Source: an uncultured Alcaligenaceae bacterium
GTDB lineage: Bacteria; Pseudomonadota; Gammaproteobacteria; Burkholderiales; Burkholderiaceae_B
Assembly (NCBI GenBank): GCA_937908115.1
Contig: CALEQZ010000044.1
Location: 1 to 22,662, forward strand
Direction of reading: 5' to 3'
DNA length: 22,662 nucleotides
Shown here: piece after piece, positions 1 to 7,311 of the stretch
Numbering within the stretch: the stretch's first letter is position 1
How the letters are laid out: every line of letters starts with the position of its first letter
The notes under the pieces: generated by a model
What the model was told of the DNA's origin: nothing
Database searches by the model: none
Seen by the model: only the letters and a program-made list of their open reading frames with translations
Program-made: the position numbers and the translations under genes

Positions 1-75
1 GGCCTGCACACTGATGTTCAACCCGCCTTGAACACGGAATTTCTGACATCCCCCCGCCCGGCAGTCGCAAGTGCC

Positions 76-987
76 ATGAACCCGCAGCTTCCTCCCCTTA
101 ATCCCCTGCGTGTATTTGAGGCCGCTGCCCGCCACCTTAGCTTCACAGGTGCCGCTCGGGAATTGCACATTACTCAAGGGGCCGTCAGTCACCAGATCAA
201 GGCGCTGGAGAATTGGCTCGGCTTTCCGCTATTCGAACGCCAAGCTCGGCATCTGCGTCTGACGCGAGGAGGGGAACTGTACGCAGCCGCGCTGCGCGGC
301 GCCTTTGCGCAGATCGTGCGAGCGACGCAGGAATTGGTGTCGACGGGCGCAAAACAGGTACTCACAGTGCGCGGGCATACGACATTGTTCGTGCGCTGGT
401 TGATTCCGTTGCTTCCGGCTTTCCAATCGGCGTACCCGGACATCAATGTGCGGCTGTCTGCCAGTGTCGAGGGCGTGGATTTCAAGCGCGACAATGCCGA
501 TGTTGGCATCATCTACGGTGACGGTCCCTGGGAGGGGCTGCGCAACGATCTGCTGTTCAGCGACGAGCTAACGCCGGTCATGGCGCCGGAACTGGCCGCT
601 AGGCTGCCCCATCCGTGTACCACCGAAGCCCTGCTGGAATTGCCGTTACTTCATTCCAATAGGCGTCCCCAGCATTGGCCCGACTGGATACGGGCAGCGG
701 GCGCACGGCGCAAGCTATCCGTGGGCGATGTGTACTACGAGGATTTGAGCATTATCTACCAGTGCGCCATAGAAGGCCTGGGCGTTGCCCTTGGCCAGTT
801 GCGCTACGTGCAAAAAGATCTCGAACAGGGGCGGTTAGTGGCGCCACACCCGCTGGTGCTGCGCCGGTCCCGCGGCTATCACCTCGTGTGTCCGCAGGAG
901 CGTGCGGATGACGGCAAGATCGCCTGCTTTCGCGAATGGCTGCTCAAACAGACGAAGTCTACTGACCTTGAATGCCGCGGTCCTTGA
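76..987 (+). CDS. LysR-family transcriptional regulator, GcvA-like
   Basis: A DNA-binding regulator of the LysR family, 303 residues from the ATG at 76. The N-terminal winged helix-turn-helix is clear: LRVFEAAARH at 11-20, then the recognition region ITQGAVSHQIKALE at about 32-45 and PLFERQ at 51-56. This pattern is typical of the GcvA-like branch. The rest is the periplasmic-binding-protein-like effector domain. The frame also runs back to a TTG at 28, but the ATG places the helix-turn-helix at the usual distance from the N-terminus. Neither start has a convincing Shine-Dalgarno. It converges on the Bug gene and overlaps its 3' end by 29 bp, so it is not in the usual divergent regulator arrangement. 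Its target and ligand are unknown; the neighbouring Bug operon is the obvious candidate, by inference only. Confidence 0.9.
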   Translation: MNPQLPPLNPLRVFEAAARHLSFTGAARELHITQGAVSHQIKALENWLGFPLFERQARHLRLTRGGELYAAALRGAFAQIVRATQELVSTGAKQVLTVRGHTTLFVRWLIPLLPAFQSAYPDINVRLSASVEGVDFKRDNADVGIIYGDGPWEGLRNDLLFSDELTPVMAPELAARLPHPCTTEALLELPLLHSNRRPQHWPDWIRAAGARRKLSVGDVYYEDLSIIYQCAIEGLGVALGQLRYVQKDLEQGRLVAPHPLVLRRSRGYHLVCPQERADDGKIACFREWLLKQTKSTDLECRGP

Positions 988-1948
988 CTATCCGCGCCCA
1001 TTTCACGGCTTCTGCGCGAATCTGCGCGCCGAAAGCTTCGGGCGTATCGTCAGCCGGTACGGCGCCCATCTTTGCCAGTTGCTCCCGCACGTCAGGTCGC
1101 GCCAGCACTGTCCGTACGCCTGCGTTGATCTTGGAGATCCTCGTTTGCGGAACGCCGGCCGGCGCCACCAGACCGAACCAGTTGGTGAAGTCGTAACCTG
1201 GGACGCCTGATTCGGCCAGCGTCGGAACATCAGGCAAGAGTTCCGATCGCTTGGAGGCTAGCACCGCAAGCGGACGGAGTTTTCCGGCCTGAATGTAAGG
1301 CAGGGCTTGTACCAAGCTGTCAAATGTCAGCGATACCTGCCCCCCGATCAAATCCGTGAAACTCGGCCCGCTACCTTTATAGGGGACATGCGTAAGCCGC
1401 ACATCGGCCATATCACAAAATAGCTCGCCCGCGAGATGCGGGGCGCCACCGACGCCAGACGACGAATAATGAATTTCACCAGGCCGTTTTCTTGCTAAAT
1501 CGATTAGCTCGGCTACAGTGCTTGCCGGGAATGCAGGGTTTGCCACTAGAACAAAATTGACATCCACCACGTTGGTAATCGGCGCCAGGTCCTTTAGTGG
1601 GTCAATCCGCATCTTGTAAAGATGGGGGTTGATGGCCAGATTACCCAGGGTGGCCATAAATATCGTATAGCCGTCTGGTTCAGCACGCGCGGCGATTTCG
1701 GTTCCAATCACGCCTCCCGCGCCAGCACGATTGTCGACGATGACCTGCTGGTTCCAGAGCGCCGTTAGCCGTTCTGCCATGAGACGAGCGATGATGTCGG
1801 TGCCGCCGCCGGCCGGAAAGGCCACTATCATACGTATGGGTTTGTCGGGGAAGTTCTCCGCGTGGGCGGCCAAGCTGCACAACAGCGCCACCGCGGCGAA
1901 TGCAAACCGTTTCGGGAGGGCGGCGAGGATGCGCACGACGGTCGTCAT
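959..1948 (-). CDS. Bug/TctC-family tripartite tricarboxylate transporter substrate-binding protein
   Basis: A periplasmic solute-binding protein of the Bug (TctC) family, 329 residues, the normal length. Residues 1-30 form a Sec signal peptide: basic start, hydrophobic AFAAVALLCSLA, and a likely cut after AHA-30. The mature protein begins with the family signature NFPDKPIRMIVAFPAGGGTD and has the internal VPYKGSGPS motif. Known members bind carboxylates such as citrate, nicotinate or aspartate. No TctA or TctB membrane subunits lie nearby, so this is an orphan binding protein, common in Bordetella relatives. The start overlaps the stop of the upstream small gene as ATGA, which indicates translational coupling. 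The ligand cannot be read from the sequence. Confidence 0.93.
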   Translation of the reverse strand: MTTVVRILAALPKRFAFAAVALLCSLAAHAENFPDKPIRMIVAFPAGGGTDIIARLMAERLTALWNQQVIVDNRAGAGGVIGTEIAARAEPDGYTIFMATLGNLAINPHLYKMRIDPLKDLAPITNVVDVNFVLVANPAFPASTVAELIDLARKRPGEIHYSSSGVGGAPHLAGELFCDMADVRLTHVPYKGSGPSFTDLIGGQVSLTFDSLVQALPYIQAGKLRPLAVLASKRSELLPDVPTLAESGVPGYDFTNWFGLVAPAGVPQTRISKINAGVRTVLARPDVREQLAKMGAVPADDTPEAFGAQIRAEAVKWARIVKDRGIQGQ

Positions 1949-2247
1949 TGCCGCGCCTCCTCAACTTTTTGTGTGGCGAGAAAAGCTTTGGCAGCATCCT
2001 CGTCCAGCAAAGGATATACGTCGAAGTGTGCCGGAATGATATCGGCCCATTCATTCAGCAACCGGTGCAAAGTCGCATTGGAGTCGACATCGAATAAGGC
2101 AACTGCCCCGCGGCCAACACGAGCGTACACGGATCGAGCCAATCCCGATTGCAGCAACGGGCGCATCCAATCCCAATACCGGTTGCGCGAGCCGACGAGA
2201 TTGGAGGGATGATCCGGTCGAGGGGTGCTAATGACGAGAAAAAGCAT
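1945..2247 (-). CDS. Muconolactone delta-isomerase-like small protein
   Basis: A 100-residue protein starting MLFLVISTPRPDH. The open frame extends upstream to 2364, but the ATG at 2247 is preceded at short distance by GGAGAC and gives the right family length, so I chose it. The N-terminal MLF and the central segment VALFDVDSNATLHRLLNEW followed by PAHFDVYPL resemble muconolactone isomerase (about 90-96 residues, ferredoxin-like alpha-beta fold, homo-oligomeric). That enzyme converts muconolactone to the enol-lactone in the catechol branch of the beta-ketoadipate pathway. No other catechol gene is nearby, so the real reaction may differ; DUF3303 or YCII-like folds are alternatives. The stop overlaps the next ATG by four bases (ATGA), so it is cotranscribed and probably translationally coupled with the Bug protein. 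Confidence 0.72.
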   Translation of the reverse strand: MLFLVISTPRPDHPSNLVGSRNRYWDWMRPLLQSGLARSVYARVGRGAVALFDVDSNATLHRLLNEWADIIPAHFDVYPLLDEDAAKAFLATQKVEEARQ

Positions 2248-2250
2248 GGC

Positions 2251-2256
2251 GTCTCC
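2251..2256 (-). promoter_or_regulatory. Ribosome binding site that fixes the start of the small isomerase-like gene
   Basis: GGAGAC on the minus strand, three bases from the ATG at 2247. No such site precedes the earlier in-frame starts at 2364 or 2286, which supports the short form of the protein. Confidence 0.6.
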
Positions 2257-2487
2257 TACCAACCATTGAATGGACGGGAGCGCCATATGAATCAAATCTA
2301 TGGGAACAACTACGCCAGCATTGACCGCTGCTGGGTGCCCGGCGCTCGCCGTGTACGGCGCCAATGGTAGCGGGCGAGCTACGCTTTTATAAGCGACGAA
2401 ATTTCACAATTCCATTAGTAAATATAATGCGTGCGCGGAACGTTCAAGGCATGCAAGTCCATCTTTTGCAGATCCTGGCACTTGTGC
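2257..2487 (-). promoter_or_regulatory. Spacer with an AT-rich probable promoter of the Bug operon
   Basis: A non-coding gap of about 230 bp between the end of pyrD and the start of the isomerase-like gene, both on the minus strand. Positions 2396-2430 are strikingly AT-rich for this genome, with TATATT-like and TTGTGA-like hexamers on the minus strand. A short inverted repeat, CGCTT-N4-AAGCG, lies at 2382-2395. This is the likely promoter or operator for the two-gene operon. No clear rho-independent terminator for pyrD is seen; the small palindrome at 2477-2488 has no T-tract. Confidence 0.4.
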
Positions 2488-3540
2488 CTAGGACAGCATT
2501 CGGCTACGGATCGCCCGCACGCATTCGCCCACCAGGGCTGGGCCGCGATAGATCAGTCCGGTGTAGAGCTGCACGGCGTCCGCGCCCGCGGCGATTTTCT
2601 CAGCGGCGTCCTTGCCCGAGACGATGCCGCCCACGCCAATGATCGAAATGGCCGAGCCCAGGCGCTGGCGTAGCCGCGCGATCACCCGCAGCGACATTTC
2701 GTGCACGGGCGGGCCTGACAGGCCGCCGGCTTCGTCGGCGTGTTGCTGGCCGGCCACGGCCTGCCGCGACAGCGTGGTGTTGGTGGCGATCACACCGTCG
2801 ATCTCATGGCGCGGCAAGACGTCGGCGATGGCGTCGACCTGCTCGTCGTCCAGGTCGGGCGCGATCTTGACCGCCAGGGGCACGCGCCGGCCGTGTTGCT
2901 GCTCGAGCTCGCGGCGCCGTTGCAACAGGGCTTGGAGCAGCGCCTGCAGCTCGTCGCCGCCTTGCAGCGCGCGCAGGTTCTTGGTGTTGGGCGAGGAAAT
3001 GTTGACCGTGACGTAGTCGGCGTGCGGATAGACGCCGGCCAGGCCGATGACGTAGTCGTCAGCGGCGCGTTCGATCGGCGTGTCGGCGTTTTTGCCGATG
3101 TTCAGTCCGAGCACGCCACCGCGCGCGCGCCAGGTGCTGCGCCGGACGTTGGCCAGGAAGGCATCCAAGCCCAGGTTGTTGAACCCCATCCGGTTGATCA
3201 GCGCCTGCGCCTGCGGCAGGCGAAACAGCCTCGGCTTGGGATTGCCCGGTTGGGGGCGCGGGGTGACCGTGCCCACCTCGACGAAACCGAACCCCAGGTT
3301 GGCCAGCGCGTCGATGTAGGCACCGTTTTTGTCCAGGCCGGCCGCCAGGCCGACCGGGTTGGCCAGCGGCAGGCCCATGACGGTGGCGGGCGCCTGCGGC
3401 GCGTCGTGCAGCAGGGCGCGGGTCAGGCCGCACCCATAGGCCTGTTGCAAGCCCTTCAGGGTGAGCTCGTGGGCGGTTTCCGCGTCCATGGCGAAAAGCG
3501 CCGCGCGGGCCAAGGGGTAGGTTTGGAAGAGCAGTGACAT
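2488..3540 (-). CDS. pyrD: Dihydroorotate dehydrogenase (quinone), class 2
   Basis: Oxidises dihydroorotate to orotate with FMN and passes electrons to quinone at the inner membrane; this is the fourth step of pyrimidine synthesis. The 350-residue length is standard for class 2. Visible features are an N-terminal amphipathic membrane-docking segment (about 1-40), the FMN/substrate motif NPVGLAAGLDKNG at 61-73, INRMGFNN at 115-122, and NISSPNT at 180-186. In the last motif the second serine (183) matches the class 2 catalytic base. The C-terminal IIGVGGI phosphate-binding loop and QLYTGLIYRGP are also present. I chose the ATG at 3540 (MSLLFQ) over the upstream in-frame ATG at 3579 because the family starts there. 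It is the last gene of the nudix-aat-bpt-pyrD run, 61 bp after bpt; the aat-bpt-pyrD order is common in betaproteobacteria. Confidence 0.97.
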   Translation of the reverse strand: MSLLFQTYPLARAALFAMDAETAHELTLKGLQQAYGCGLTRALLHDAPQAPATVMGLPLANPVGLAAGLDKNGAYIDALANLGFGFVEVGTVTPRPQPGNPKPRLFRLPQAQALINRMGFNNLGLDAFLANVRRSTWRARGGVLGLNIGKNADTPIERAADDYVIGLAGVYPHADYVTVNISSPNTKNLRALQGGDELQALLQALLQRRRELEQQHGRRVPLAVKIAPDLDDEQVDAIADVLPRHEIDGVIATNTTLSRQAVAGQQHADEAGGLSGPPVHEMSLRVIARLRQRLGSAISIIGVGGIVSGKDAAEKIAAGADAVQLYTGLIYRGPALVGECVRAIRSRMLS

Positions 3541-3601
3541 GGCGCGGATTGTAGATGAGCCGCCGGCAGCCGACGGCACCAGCCGGCCGCTGCAGCGCGC
3601 T

Positions 3602-4345
3602 TCAGGCGCCGGCCGTCAGTTCGGGCGACGCGTCGCGCCAGGCGCCGTCGACCAGCAGCTGGGCGGGCTGGAAGCGCGCCTTGTAGGCCATCTTCCGGCT
3701 TTCGCGTATCCAGTAGCCCAGATACAGCCAGGGCAGGCCCAGGGTGCGGCATTGCTCGATTTGCCAAAGCACGCTGTAAGTGCCCAGGCTGCCGGGCACG
3801 TCGGGGTCATAAAACGTGTAGACCGACGACAGTCCCTCGTCGAGCACGTCGATGATGGAGACCATCCGCAGCTCGCCGGCCGGCGTGCGGAATTCGACCA
3901 GGCGGGTGTTGACGCGGCTGGTCAGCAGGAACTGCGCGTATTGGGTGCGGCTGTCCTCGTCCATGCCGCCGCCGGGATGCCGGCCCTGTTGGTAGCGGCA
4001 GTAAAGATCGTAGTGCTCCGGCGACCACGCCAGCTCCGCCACCAGCGGCTGCAGGTCGGCGTGCCGCTTCCAGGCGCGGCGCTGGTAGCGCGCCGGCGCG
4101 AAGCGCGCGACGTCGACGCGCACTGGTATGCATGCGCGGCAGGTATCACAGTACGGGCGATACGTGAACAGGCCGCTGCGGCGAAAGCCCTGCTCGACCA
4201 GCTGCGAGTAAGTGCCTGCGTTGATCAGGTGGCCCGGGGCGGCAACCTGCGAGCGCGCCTGGCGCCCGGGCAGGTAGCTGCAAGGATATGGGGCCGTCGC
4301 GTAGAACTGCAGGGCGGTGAAGGGAAGTTCCTGGAGTCGGCTCAT
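3602..4345 (-). CDS. bpt: Aspartate/glutamate leucyltransferase (bacterial ATE-like transferase)
   Basis: Transfers leucine from Leu-tRNA to N-terminal Asp or Glu of proteins, turning secondary destabilising residues into a ClpS/ClpAP degradation signal. The 247-residue protein has the ATE N-terminal domain with its conserved cysteines: C22 in PCSYLPGR, then C66, C69 and C72 in the YRPYCDTCRACIPVRV block. The ATE C-terminal acyltransferase domain follows from about residue 105, with SSVYTFYDPD and GLPWLYLGYWI characteristic of the family. It is often annotated as arginyltransferase, but bacterial members of this type use leucine. It lies 54 bp downstream of aat, so both branches of the bacterial N-end rule sit in one transcription unit. 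Confidence 0.95.
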   Translation of the reverse strand: MSRLQELPFTALQFYATAPYPCSYLPGRQARSQVAAPGHLINAGTYSQLVEQGFRRSGLFTYRPYCDTCRACIPVRVDVARFAPARYQRRAWKRHADLQPLVAELAWSPEHYDLYCRYQQGRHPGGGMDEDSRTQYAQFLLTSRVNTRLVEFRTPAGELRMVSIIDVLDEGLSSVYTFYDPDVPGSLGTYSVLWQIEQCRTLGLPWLYLGYWIRESRKMAYKARFQPAQLLVDGAWRDASPELTAGA

Positions 4346-4399
4346 GCAGACCTTGGGGGCATCGCGCAGGTTCCGGCCGCGCCGGATCGTCGTTCCATA

Positions 4400-5158
4400 T
4401 TACACCGGGGGCTTCGCCGCCAACGGGTGCAACACGCCGTCGGCGTCCAGCCTTCCAGGGCGCCAGGGCGGGCCGGTGCGGGCCAGGCGCGGCGCCAGTC
4501 CCGCCACGAAGTCGGCGCGCGCCATGGGACGTGCGCCCAGGCGCGCCAGGTGGCCGGTCTGCTGTTGGCAATCGATGAGGTCCACGCCGTGCCGCGCCAG
4601 GAACCTCACGAGATAGGCAAGCGCGATCTTGGATGCGTCGGTGCGGCGCGCGAACATCGACTCGCCGAAGAACATTGCGCCCATGCTCACGCCGTACAGG
4701 CCGCCGGCCAGCTCCCCGTCCACCCACGTTTCTACGCTGTGCACCTCGCCGGCCCGGTGCCAGGCGAGGTAGGCGCGCTGCATCTCAGGCGTAATCCAGG
4801 TGCCCGATTGGCCGGGGCGCGGCTCGGCGCAGGCGCGCAGGACCGCTGCGCATGCCGTATCGACCCGGACTTCGATCGTGGGCTGGCCGGCCGAGGGGCC
4901 GCGCGCGACGCGCCGCAGCAGCTTGCGCAGGCTGTGTGAGGGTGAAAAGGCCGCGCATTCCAGCACCATGCGCGGCTCCGGACTCCACCACAGTATCGGC
5001 TCGCCTTCGGAGAACCACGGAAAGATGCCGCGGGCATAAGCCGCGCGCAGCCGGGCGATCGACAGGTCCCCGCCCGCGGCCAACAGGCCGGCGGGATGGT
5101 CCAGCGCCGCTTCGACTGGCGGAAAAGGCGTGTCGCGGTCCAGCCAGGGCAGCTTCAC
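4400..5158 (-). CDS. aat: Leucyl/phenylalanyl-tRNA--protein transferase
   Basis: Adds leucine or phenylalanine from aminoacyl-tRNA to N-terminal Lys or Arg (and Met in some cases), making N-degrons recognised by ClpS. The 252-residue protein carries the family signature block GGDLS (29-33), then AYARGIFPWF and PILWWSPEPR within residues 40-65. Further conserved blocks are VETWVDGELAGGLYGVSMG, FFGESMF, ALAYLVRFL and DCQQQT in the C-terminal GNAT-like domain. It starts 15 bp after the stop of the upstream Nudix gene and is followed by bpt and pyrD on the same strand, consistent with one operon. Confidence 0.96.
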   Translation of the reverse strand: MKLPWLDRDTPFPPVEAALDHPAGLLAAGGDLSIARLRAAYARGIFPWFSEGEPILWWSPEPRMVLECAAFSPSHSLRKLLRRVARGPSAGQPTIEVRVDTACAAVLRACAEPRPGQSGTWITPEMQRAYLAWHRAGEVHSVETWVDGELAGGLYGVSMGAMFFGESMFARRTDASKIALAYLVRFLARHGVDLIDCQQQTGHLARLGARPMARADFVAGLAPRLARTGPPWRPGRLDADGVLHPLAAKPPV

Positions 5159-5173
5159 GTCGCAAGGGGCGCG

Positions 5174-5755
5174 TCAGTGCGCGGCCAGCGAATAATGATG
5201 CGAGCCGTAGACCCCGCGCCGGCGGTCCTCAAGAAAATGCTGCAAGGTGGTGGAGACGGTGCGGAAAGACAGGTCGTCCCACGGAATGTCGGCCTCGTCG
5301 TAGTAGCGGGCTTCGAGGCTTTCCGGGCCGGGGGCCAGTTCCGGCCCCAGGGCCTCGGCCAGGAAATACATGTGCACCTGTTCGACCTGGGGCACTTCTA
5401 TGACGGTGAATAGGCGGCCGACCTGGATGCGGGCGCCGGCTTCCTCGAGCGTTTCGCGCTCGGCGCCTTGCGCCGTGGTTTCGCCCAGCTCCATGAAGCC
5501 GGCGGGCAGCGTCCATGTGTTGTAGCGGGGCTCGATGGCACGGCGGCACAGCAGGATGCGGCCCTCCCAGACAGGGATGGCGCCCACCACCACGCGGGGG
5601 TTCTGGTAATGGATGGCGCCGCAGTTGTCGCACAGGTCGCGCACCCGGGTATCGCCGTCCGGCATGCGCCGTACGACTGGGGTCCCGCATTGGCTGCAAT
5701 AGCGCTGCCGCCGCGGCGCCGGATAGTAAAACTCGGGCGGATGGGGGGCTTTCAT
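5174..5755 (-). CDS. Zinc-ribbon Nudix hydrolase
   Basis: A 193-residue Nudix hydrolase, probably cleaving a nucleoside-diphosphate-linked compound. The N-terminus has a four-cysteine zinc ribbon (C20, C23, C42, C45). The Nudix box follows: G86, E92, R100-E101, E104-E105, G107. The metal-binding REX2EEXG core is intact, although the usual hydrophobic residue after RE is threonine. I took the ATG at 5755 (MKAPHPPEF) rather than the upstream frame start at 5776. It resembles an isolated C-terminal half of NudC but lacks the SQPWPFPxS motif that marks NAD diphosphatases, so the substrate is open (ADP-ribose, FAD or similar). It is followed 15 bp later by aat. Confidence 0.88.
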   Translation of the reverse strand: MKAPHPPEFYYPAPRRQRYCSQCGTPVVRRMPDGDTRVRDLCDNCGAIHYQNPRVVVGAIPVWEGRILLCRRAIEPRYNTWTLPAGFMELGETTAQGAERETLEEAGARIQVGRLFTVIEVPQVEQVHMYFLAEALGPELAPGPESLEARYYDEADIPWDDLSFRTVSTTLQHFLEDRRRGVYGSHHYSLAAH

Positions 5756-5809
5756 GCAGGCGATTCTACCCAACACGGCAGGCCGGCGGAGCCCGGTTTT
5801 TGCCCCAGC

Positions 5810-5832
5810 CAGGCCTTGGGGGGCAAGGCCTG
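5810..5832. repeat. Perfect hairpin after the unknown conserved gene
   Basis: CAGGCCTTG at 5810-5818 and its exact complement at 5824-5832 form a 9-bp stem with a five-G loop. It sits just past the stop of the 5840-6418 gene and before the Nudix gene. No T-tract follows on the minus strand, so it is more likely an mRNA end-protecting or spacer hairpin than an intrinsic terminator. Confidence 0.5.
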
Positions 5833-5839
5833 CGGCCTT

Positions 5840-6418
5840 TCAGGGCTCGGGCAGCTGGCGATAGCCCAGTGCATCGGGCACGTCGCCGGCGCGCACGCTG
5901 GCCAGCGGTGCGCGGCCAAGGCCCGGATGGTCAACCACATCGGGCAGGCCGGCCTCCAGGGCGTCGAGCAGGGCCTCGCCATCCGGCGTGCACAGCTGCT
6001 GCAGCACCATCGGCAGGTCACGGTCGTCGACCATGCCGGGCCCGGCGTCGCTGCGCGCGTACAGGCGGCCCTCGTCGTCCAGCAGCCATTGCCCGACTGT
6101 GTTGACCCGCAGCCCGGTATGCGTCTCCAGGCCTGCGCCGGTTGCATCGCGCCGAAAAATGAAGGGCGCGGCGTGCAAGTGCACGTAGACGCGCTGCGGC
6201 CCGTTCTGGAAATACCAGCAGCCGCGCTCGTCCGCCGCGTAGTTGCGGGCGATGAAGCGGCAGATCTGTTCGTTGGCGATGGGTTCGGGTTCGCCGGACC
6301 CGGGGCCGCCGCCCTGGGGGTGGATGCGCCAGCGGCCGCGCGCGTCCAGCGCCAGCCAGCCGTAGACGTGCGGCACGTTCGGCCAGCGTTGCATGGCTTG
6401 CAGGACTTCCAAGTCCAT
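5840..6418 (-). CDS. Conserved protein of unknown function
   Basis: A 192-residue soluble protein I cannot assign. The start is well supported: GAGGAG lies a few bases before the ATG. No signal peptide or membrane segment is visible. Features are an N-terminal MDLEVLQAMQRWPNVPHVYGWL, a tryptophan- and aromatic-rich middle (CWYFQNGPQRVYVHLH, FIFRRD), and a glycine- and acid-rich C-terminal half. The compact alpha/beta look and the absence of catalytic motifs suggest a binding or accessory role, but this is a guess. I recall similar short proteins in other Burkholderiales. It reads in the same direction as the nudix-aat-bpt-pyrD run, 84 bp upstream, and could share its promoter region. Confidence 0.8.
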   Translation of the reverse strand: MDLEVLQAMQRWPNVPHVYGWLALDARGRWRIHPQGGGPGSGEPEPIANEQICRFIARNYAADERGCWYFQNGPQRVYVHLHAAPFIFRRDATGAGLETHTGLRVNTVGQWLLDDEGRLYARSDAGPGMVDDRDLPMVLQQLCTPDGEALLDALEAGLPDVVDHPGLGRAPLASVRAGDVPDALGYRQLPEP

Positions 6419-6635
6419 GGCGGCTCCTCGGATGGTGGCGGTCCGATTATAGGAAGGGCTGGGATGCGCGCGGCCTTGGGATGATGCCGAAGGCTACAGG
6501 TGGCAAGCGCGCCGTACCGTCGCTGGGCAGGCCGGTAAACGGCGGTAACGCGCCATTGCGTCGCGCGGCGGCGGTTGCTAGCGTGACCTGACGGGCGCAA
6601 CCGCACCCGCGCATCCGCATTCAAGGAGCACTGCC
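6419..6635. promoter_or_regulatory. Divergent promoter region between the unknown gene and the PfpI gene
   Basis: A 217-bp non-coding gap between divergent genes. It must hold promoters for both directions. It is GC-rich and I see no confident -35/-10 pair or operator. Confidence 0.35.
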
Positions 6636-7193
6636 ATGAGCCAGCAGGACAACCCCTATGTCGCCATCCTGGCGGTCGACGGCTACGAGCAAGCCGAATT
6701 GACGCAACCGCGCCAGGCATTGCAGGACGCCGGCGCCCGCATCGCGATCGTTTCCGCCACGCGCGAACCCATACAGGGCATGCAGCACGACGAGAAGGCC
6801 GACCGCTGTGAGGTCGACCTGACCTTCGCCGAGGCCGACCCCGCCCATTTTGCCGCGGTGGTGCTGCCGGGCGGCGTTATCAATGCCGACGAAATCCGCA
6901 TGCATCCCAAGGCGCGCGCCTTCGTCCAGGCCATGGATCGCGCGGGCAAGCCCGTTGCCGTGATCTGCCACGGCGCCTGGCTGCTGGTTTCCGCCGGCCT
7001 GGCCCAGGGGCGCACGCTGACGAGCTGGCCGTCGCTGCAGGACGACCTGCGCAACGCCGGCGCGCAATGGGTCGACAAGGAAGTGGTCGTGGACCGCAAT
7101 TGGATCAGCAGCCGCAAGCCCGATGATTTGCCAGCGTTCAACCGCGAGCTGGTCGCCACGCTGCAGCGCGCGGGGGCAATGCCTGCTGCCTAG
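6636..7193 (+). CDS. PfpI/DJ-1 superfamily protein (type 1 glutamine amidotransferase-like)
   Basis: A 185-residue protein of the PfpI branch of the DJ-1 superfamily, a cytoplasmic group linked to stress protection, deglycase or glyoxalase activity and, in some members, proteolysis. The nucleophile elbow AVICHGAW places the reactive cysteine at 111 followed by H112. The acidic partner is in DGYEQAEL (E18/E21), and VVLPGGVINAD at 75-85 is the family glycine loop. Translation starts at ATG 6636 after a strong AAGGAG. The gene is isolated on the plus strand and convergent with the dehydratase gene. Its 15-base leader, AGGAGCACTGCCATG, is repeated exactly before ohr at the other end of the window. 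The true substrate is not shown by the sequence. Confidence 0.92.
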   Translation: MSQQDNPYVAILAVDGYEQAELTQPRQALQDAGARIAIVSATREPIQGMQHDEKADRCEVDLTFAEADPAHFAAVVLPGGVINADEIRMHPKARAFVQAMDRAGKPVAVICHGAWLLVSAGLAQGRTLTSWPSLQDDLRNAGAQWVDKEVVVDRNWISSRKPDDLPAFNRELVATLQRAGAMPAA

Positions 7194-7311
7194 TGCGCGC
7201 CGGTCGTCGCCCGAGGCGCCAATGCATCCGGCGCGGCCGGCGAGGGCAAGAGGGCGCTTTCCGGTTGCCCGGGCATGTGGAAGCGGCCCCCTTGCCGTGC
7301 GTCAATGCGCG

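Noticed and set aside
2477..2488. GGCAC-TT-GTGCC palindrome after pyrD as a terminator
   Set aside because: A 5-bp stem with a two-base loop and no T-tract on the transcribed strand.
3539..4939. Long plus-strand open frame (466 codons) opposite bpt and aat
   Set aside because: Antisense shadow of two clear genes in GC-rich DNA; low-complexity Ala/Gly/Arg/Gln composition and no domain.
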